DNA from: Thermococcus cleftensis
GTDB taxonomy: Archaea; Methanobacteriota_B; Thermococci; Thermococcales; Thermococcaceae
Assembly: GCF_000265525.1 (NCBI RefSeq)
Contig: NC_018015.1
Coordinates: 1,462,322-1,526,321 of the forward strand
Direction of reading: 5' to 3'
Length of the DNA: 64,000 nucleotides
Shown: one piece after another, positions 59,998-64,000 of the stretch
Position numbering within the stretch: position 1 is the stretch's first letter
How the letters are laid out: each line of letters begins with the position of its first letter
Made by a program: the position numbers and the translations under genes
Notes under the pieces: generated by a model
Database searches by the model: none
Seen by the model: only the letters and a program-made list of their open reading frames with translations
What the model was told of the DNA's origin: nothing

Positions 59998-61203
59998 TTA
60001 TGGTTTCCCCTTATCCCTTCCAGATGGCGGCCCGGGAGGCCTCGGAATGCCTCCCTTCCAGACGGTCTCCTCGGCTATCTTCTCCTTGATCATCGGTATG
60101 AGGTCGTTGATGAGGTACGAGTAGTCGCCCCTCTCCAGGGCCCCCCTTGCCTCTTGGAGGAGCTCCTCGGCCTCGCTCACGTCGTAGCCCCTGGCTTTTA
60201 AAACTTTGAGCATAGCCTCGAGCTGGGAGAGCTGAACCTGGAGCTTTATCTTGGCGGAGCCTTGGTATATCGTCCTGACCTCGCTGTAGGCCCTCGCTAT
60301 CACGAAATCCGCTTCACCACTTGCCCTGACGGATAGAGCGTAGGCTTCCACGTAGTCCCCGGCGCCGTAGGCTTCCCTCGCTTTCTGGAGGAGCCCCCTT
60401 GCCTTCTCAAGCCTCTCCCTTGCTTGGGGTATCTGGAGGCCGTCAAGAAGCTCCTCCGCCCTCGTGGTTCGGTTCTCGGCAACGGCCAGCTGTATCAGGG
60501 CATCTCTCGGTCCAGGAGGAGATGTCCTCTCCTCCACGCTGACGTTTCCACCGAAGTGTTCCCTAACGAACCCCTGAATTGCCCCCTTGTTGAGGGGAAA
60601 CATCGGCCTTCCATCGTCCTCCGTCGCTATGTAGCGGATTTTTCTAATTTCTGTCAGCCGTGATAGGGCTTCGAGGGTCTCATTGGTCTTTCCCTCGTCC
60701 GTGAGAACGAGGAGCGGCTTCTCTCCCGTGCCAGCGGTGATGGAATTTGCGTACTCCCTGAGGGCGAGGGCGTCTCTCCCGTTGGCCACGACCACCGTGC
60801 TCACGTCCCTTAGAACCTCTGGGAACTCCCTGGCGAGTCCTTGTATGACGGCGAGGTTCGTGCCGTACCTGGTCTCACCGTACCAGCGCTCGTAGGGTAT
60901 TCCGAAGTCCTTCAGGTCGCCCGTGTAGTCCTCCGGAAGGGCCACGGGACCGCCGATGATTATCACCATTCCCGGTGCGGCGCTGAGTATCTCGGCGCTC
61001 ACCTCGGGGCTGTACGTTCCCCAGGGACTTACCACAACCTCCGCCCCGAGAAGTTCCGCCGCACCCTTGGCCACCGCCAGATCGGCCTCGTTGTCCGTGA
61101 CGAGTATCACTATCCCGCTCTCCGCGCCAGATGCGCCCGGCAGGGGGAGCAGTGACAGCACGATGAACCCTATGAGAATGACCCCAGTTGCCTTTCCCTT
61201 CAC
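59998..61203 (-). CDS. Secreted CWB2-like surface protein, paralogue of the 1780 gene
   Basis: 401 residues, GTG start. Signal peptide MKGKATGVILIGFIVLSLLP to ASGA; CWB2-like module (GIVILVTDNEADLAVAKGAA, VIIIGGPVALPEDY, YERWYGETRYGTN near residue 115) and a second half-module with VVVANGRDALALREYA. From about residue 235 it is coiled-coil helix, ending in a Pro/Gly-rich tail. It aligns with the protein at 1780 over its full length, including the last helices (DVSEAEELLQEARGALERGD vs DVSAINALMEQLKEAIKNGQ). It shares the same core promoter sequence. Confidence 0.78.
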   Translation of the reverse strand: MKGKATGVILIGFIVLSLLPLPGASGAESGIVILVTDNEADLAVAKGAAELLGAEVVVSPWGTYSPEVSAEILSAAPGMVIIIGGPVALPEDYTGDLKDFGIPYERWYGETRYGTNLAVIQGLAREFPEVLRDVSTVVVANGRDALALREYANSITAGTGEKPLLVLTDEGKTNETLEALSRLTEIRKIRYIATEDDGRPMFPLNKGAIQGFVREHFGGNVSVEERTSPPGPRDALIQLAVAENRTTRAEELLDGLQIPQARERLEKARGLLQKAREAYGAGDYVEAYALSVRASGEADFVIARAYSEVRTIYQGSAKIKLQVQLSQLEAMLKVLKARGYDVSEAEELLQEARGALERGDYSYLINDLIPMIKEKIAEETVWKGGIPRPPGPPSGRDKGKP

Positions 61204-61232
61204 CTTCTCTCACCACTCTATCCATCGAAAAG

Positions 61233-61258
61233 GGCCTATTTAAGCCTTTTTCACGAAA
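61233..61258 (-). promoter_or_regulatory. Core promoter of the second CWB2-like gene
   Basis: On the minus strand, TTTCGTGAAAAA followed by GGCTTAAATAGGCC; 23 of 26 positions equal those of the promoter at 1722-1747. The GCTTAAATAG TATA ends about 33 bp before the GTG at 61203. Confidence 0.75.
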
Positions 61259-61302
61259 CCGTTTGCCCCGGTTAGCTCTGCGAGCGGGAAAAAACGTTGA
61301 GA

Positions 61303-61316
61303 TGCCCCCTTTGGGG
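61303..61316 (-). terminator. GC hairpin downstream of asnB
   Basis: GCCCC-CTTT-GGGGC, a perfect 5-bp stem, lies 30 bp after the asnB stop and before the promoter of the next gene on the same strand. It may stall or end the asnB transcript. Confidence 0.35.
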
Positions 61317-61329
61317 CGGAAACATTAAA

Positions 61330-61360
61330 GAACGTTCAGGAACGTTTATCCCCGTTTAAA
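61330..61360 (-). promoter_or_regulatory. Upstream element matching the one at 1621-1651
   Basis: On the minus strand TTTAAACG and ATAAACGTT are spaced 10 bp apart, 114 bp upstream of the TATA of the second CWB2-like gene; 21 of 31 bases equal those at 1621-1651. It overlaps the last codons of asnB, so part of the match could be coding constraint. Confidence 0.35.
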
Positions 61361-62788
61361 CGTCTCAATGAAAAGTTTCTCAGCGTATTCTCTCAGCCTC
61401 AGCCCTTCGCTTTTTGCGAGCCTCTCGAGGATTTTCTGCGAACCGCTGCCGTACTGGGCGGCTTTCTTCTCCCTCCATGCCACTTCCTCTGGGAGTCCGA
61501 GCTTTAACGCCGCCTTTCTGAGGACGACCTTCCTCCTCCCGCCGGAAATCTTGGCCTCCAGTGGCGTGTTCAGCGCCGCCGAGACAACCGGCAGGGAGAG
61601 GAAGGGGAAGCGGCCCTCGACCGAGTTGAGCATCGCTATCTTGTCGTCGCGCGCGAGGTTCTTCTCACCTATTTCCTCCAGGTCGCGCTCCATCAGCTCG
61701 GGCCTCTCGAGGTACTTGGCGTAGCCGCCGAAGAGCTCGTCCGCCCCCTGCCCGCTGAGGAGCACCCTGGCCCCGTCTTTCCTGGCCAGCTCCGTGGCGA
61801 AGTAGAGGGGAACCCCTATGGCCAGGTTCATCGGGTTCGGCTCCTCAATGGCGAAGGCGACCCTGGGGACGGCATCTCTCACGTCGTCGATGTCGAAGAC
61901 CCTCTCCCTCAAGGGAAGCCCCAGAAGGTCGGCGACCTTCCTCGCCCACTCGAGGTCCTGGCTCCCCTCGGCCCCGGCGGTGTAGAGGACGACGTCCGAG
62001 TACTCCGAAGCGATGAGGGCGATGGTCGAGCTGTCCAGCCCGCCGGAGAACAGGATCCCGGTTCTCTTCCCAACCCGGTGCCTGGTGGCGCAGGTAAGGG
62101 CTCTGGCAACCGCTTCGACGGCCCTTTTTGGGTCGAGGGGCTTTCTCCTCAGCCGGGCTAGGGAAAAAACTGTCTCCCGCTTGATGGTATTTCTGTCGAT
62201 GATGACCAGCTCCCCGGGCCTAACGGGAATCGCCTCCTCGCCTATCGACCATAGAACCTTCCTCTCGCTGGCGAAGAAACCCCTGGGCGAGAAGTATAGG
62301 GGCCTTATCCCAATGGGGTCGCGGAAGAGGTATATCCTCTCCCCGTTGGAGAAGGCAACCGCGTAGTCCCCTTCAAGCATTCCCATCGCCCTTCCGACGG
62401 CCTCAGAAACGCTCATTCCCCCATCGAGGAAGAACTCGATGAGCCTCAAAATAACCTCGCTGTCCACGTCGCTCTCGAAGGAGACGCCCTTTCCCTCCAG
62501 CCAGGCCCTCAGCTCACGGTGGTTGTATATCTCGCCGTTGTGGACCAGGGCCAGCTCGTTCACGAAGGGCTGGGTAAACGCTTTGGAGCCGGTCATGGCA
62601 AGCCTGCACTGGAGGAGACCTATCCTTCCGTCCGGAATCTCCGAGACTCTGGAGAAGTCGCCTGATTTGAACACTCCTCCGTCGGTCCAGACGCCGAAGC
62701 TGTCTTCTCCCCTGTGCTTTCCTGCGAGTATCATCGTGACGAACCTTTCCCTCAGATTTGAACCCACTCCGCCGGCAATCAGGCACAT
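61346..62788 (-). CDS. asnB: Asparagine synthase (glutamine-hydrolysing)
   Basis: 480 residues from the ATG at 62788, so the catalytic Cys is residue 2 (MCLIAGGVGSN) as needed for the N-terminal nucleophile glutaminase. Glutaminase domain: HRGEDSFGVW, LALVHNGEIYNHREL, SDVDSEVILRL. Synthase domain: PP-loop GILFSGGLDSSTIALI, VLLSGQGADELFGGY. It makes Asn from Asp, Gln and ATP; relatives also amidate cell-surface or archaeal cofactor intermediates. TATA GTATTTAACGC at about 62803-62813. Confidence 0.9.
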   Translation of the reverse strand: MCLIAGGVGSNLRERFVTMILAGKHRGEDSFGVWTDGGVFKSGDFSRVSEIPDGRIGLLQCRLAMTGSKAFTQPFVNELALVHNGEIYNHRELRAWLEGKGVSFESDVDSEVILRLIEFFLDGGMSVSEAVGRAMGMLEGDYAVAFSNGERIYLFRDPIGIRPLYFSPRGFFASERKVLWSIGEEAIPVRPGELVIIDRNTIKRETVFSLARLRRKPLDPKRAVEAVARALTCATRHRVGKRTGILFSGGLDSSTIALIASEYSDVVLYTAGAEGSQDLEWARKVADLLGLPLRERVFDIDDVRDAVPRVAFAIEEPNPMNLAIGVPLYFATELARKDGARVLLSGQGADELFGGYAKYLERPELMERDLEEIGEKNLARDDKIAMLNSVEGRFPFLSLPVVSAALNTPLEAKISGGRRKVVLRKAALKLGLPEEVAWREKKAAQYGSGSQKILERLAKSEGLRLREYAEKLFIETFKRG

Positions 62789-62850
62789 CTCTCCCACCGC
62801 GTTAAATACACAGTCGCCGAGATAAGGCTTCCCGCTTTCGATGTGGTGTA

Positions 62851-62908
62851 GTGATGAAACGGAACCGGAAACGCTGAACGTTCGTCCAGAAAAGGGACGA
62901 AAAACTGA
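62851..62908 (+). ncRNA. Possible C/D box-like RNA or hairpin in the asnB-GPN gap
   Basis: Plus strand: C box GTGATGA (62851-62857), 16 nt, CTGA (62874-62877), then an inverted repeat TTCGTCC-N7-GGACGAA (62881-62901) and a final CTGA (62905-62908). C, D' and D boxes are consensus and the 58-nt size is right. No clear terminal stem is seen and the internal hairpin is atypical for a guide RNA. The rest of the 128-bp gap is the asnB promoter. Confidence 0.3.
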
Positions 62909-62916
62909 ACCTGGAA

Positions 62917-63660
62917 TTATGTGAGGTCGCCGCAGGTGCAGCGGTGCTCGTGGGCGAGGGTTTCAAGCTCGTCGAAGCCCTCCCCCGTTCTTGCCGAGAG
63001 GTAGACCACCCTCGTCGGCGGCGCCAGCTCCGGCAGGGCGGAGCACATCTTGTGAGCTAGAAGCCCCTGTGTCGAAGGTTCCAGCTTTAGCCTTGCGGTC
63101 AGGTACTCGATATCGTCTAGGAACTTTCTGTATCCCTCAAGGTCCTCCACGGTGTCCACCTTGCTGAGGGCCGGAACCGTCGTCGTGCCCAGGCGGAGGT
63201 CTATCATGAGGCTGAAGAACCGGACGAAGCAGAAGTCGTGGGGCTCCTTCAGTATCTCCGGGCCGAAGAGGTAGACCGCGAGCGGCTCCGGGAGGCTCTC
63301 CATCAGCCTCACGCCGAACTCGTGGAAGAGAAACGTCTCCATCTGCCCCGGCGTGTCCACCATGATGTAGTCCCTCTCCCCGTCCAGCCTGGCTATTCTG
63401 GAAGCGTACTCGTCCACCTCCGGCAGAAGTCTGTCGTAGCTCTCCACTATGGCCCCGTTCGGACCGAGGCCCTCCTCCATAAGCTCCCATGCGGTGACGC
63501 TCTCCCTCACGTCGACGTCCGGCCGGTAGGGGAGGCTCTTGACCCCGGTGTCCAGGTTCACGTACCCCACCGAGTATCCGTTCTCCTCTAGGTACCTTCC
63601 GAAGGCCGCGCTGAGGGTGGTCTTCCCGCTTCCAGCGGTGCCTATGAACACCAGTATCAT
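62917..63660 (-). CDS. GPN-loop GTPase
   Basis: 247 residues. P-loop IGTAGSGKTTLSAAFG (6-21), YVNLDTGVKSLPYRPDVDV, the defining GPN loop EEGLGPNGAIVESYD (about 62-76), switch II DTPGQMETFLF, and ALSKVDTV for guanine recognition. Eukaryotic relatives (GPN1/2/3) assemble RNA polymerase II; the archaeal role is thought to be similar but is not shown. Its start overlaps the end of the ParA/MinD gene by 4 bp. Confidence 0.95.
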   Translation of the reverse strand: MILVFIGTAGSGKTTLSAAFGRYLEENGYSVGYVNLDTGVKSLPYRPDVDVRESVTAWELMEEGLGPNGAIVESYDRLLPEVDEYASRIARLDGERDYIMVDTPGQMETFLFHEFGVRLMESLPEPLAVYLFGPEILKEPHDFCFVRFFSLMIDLRLGTTTVPALSKVDTVEDLEGYRKFLDDIEYLTARLKLEPSTQGLLAHKMCSALPELAPPTRVVYLSARTGEGFDELETLAHEHRCTCGDLT

Positions 63661-64000
63661 CGCATCACCCTCGCCTTGAACCCCGCTATCCTCGTTATCC
63701 TCTCGGCCAGCTCCATGAAGGCCTTTGCGCCCGGCGAGTTGGGCTTGTACTCTACCACAGGAACCCCCTCAAGCGTTGCCTCCCTGACCGGCGGATCCTC
63801 GGGAATAACCGCGAGGAGAGGAATCTCCATAACTTCCTCAGCGACGTCCGGAGGTATGTCGTTATCGCTCCTGCCGTAGCGGTTGAGGACGAAGCCAAGA
63901 ACAGCTAAGCCGGCTTTCCTGAGAACCATTCCGACCTTCATTGTATCGGTTAGGCAGGAAATCTCGGGATTGGTGACTAGGAGAACCTCCTCACCGCTCA
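63657..64000 (-). CDS. ParA/MinD-family ATPase, N-terminus outside the window
   Basis: The last 113 residues of a MinD-type P-loop ATPase: GEEVLLVTNPEISCLTDTMK, GLAVLGFVLNRYGRSDNDIP, EVMEIPLLAVIPEDPPVREA, and a C-terminal helix. The P-loop half lies beyond 64000. These proteins position other proteins or nucleoids on membranes or DNA; in archaea several copies exist with unknown cargo. It precedes the GPN gene with a 4-bp overlap. Confidence 0.9.
   Translation of the reverse strand, partial: SGEEVLLVTNPEISCLTDTMKVGMVLRKAGLAVLGFVLNRYGRSDNDIPPDVAEEVMEIPLLAVIPEDPPVREATLEGVPVVEYKPNSPGAKAFMELAERITRIAGFKARVMR

Overview
The window is a gene-dense, GC-rich stretch of a hyperthermophilic euryarchaeon of the order Thermococcales, most likely a Thermococcus. 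The evidence is archaeal information-processing genes (TFB, FEN1, eIF6, L39e, L31e, LX, S19e, Rpp21, aTrm56, LSm, PDCD5), ADP-forming acetyl-CoA synthetase, MptE and archaetidylinositol-phosphate synthase. Archaeal TATA boxes lie 25-40 bp upstream of starts, many mRNAs look leaderless, and the Thermococcales-specific operators for Phr (heat shock) and Tgr/TrmBL1 (sugar) are present. There are no tRNAs, IS elements or CRISPR arrays. One 5S rRNA gene is present. No gene-free gap exceeds 300 bases.

Layout. 1-5 kb: AhcY (cut by the window edge), a cyclase-family enzyme, a secreted CWB2-like protein, Rpp21, a degenerate MCM-like protein and the 5S rRNA gene. 5-15 kb: housekeeping enzymes (Pcm, two HAD phosphatases, ASCH proteins, aTrm56, archaetidylinositol-phosphate synthase, SAM hydrolase, NMN adenylyltransferase), a small class III pilin with its prepilin peptidase, and a candidate C/D box sRNA. 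15-24 kb: an accessory patch with a TumE-type toxin-antitoxin pair beside an MFS remnant, a broken methyltransferase, a winged-helix operon, lipoproteins and a frameshifted propeller-like gene. 24-31 kb: ATPase, MBL hydrolase, Mut7-C, MptE, LSm, MobB and JAMM genes, several sharing single TATA elements with divergent neighbours, then two related 49-residue proteins, one under a perfect Tgr operator. 31-38 kb: a Cdc48-Hsp20 stress locus with two Phr operators, then methylmalonyl-CoA mutase. 38-47 kb: ribosomal/translation operons, a decayed secreted-protein gene, PDCD5, TFB, FEN1, PsiE and AcdA. 47-64 kb: a second Cdc48, an RNase H-fold candidate, a Trp-rich acidic miniprotein, MoeA, SerS, an autoregulated-looking ATPase, TPR protein, Sua5, a glycosyltransferase, a second CWB2-like protein with the same promoter architecture as the first, AsnB, a GPN GTPase and the end of a ParA/MinD ATPase.

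The best candidates for something undescribed are: (1) a degenerate MCM protein without a working P-loop, next to 5S rRNA and Rpp21; (2) a 49-residue protein predicted to be in the Tgr/TrmBL1 glycolytic regulon, with a paralogue 190 bp upstream; (3) paired Phr operators flanking the hsp20 TATA box; (4) two CWB2-like surface proteins 58 kb apart with near-identical core promoters and a matched upstream element; (5) palindromic operators at TATA/start sites of several ungrouped genes. Function calls rest on motif recognition by eye, without database searches.
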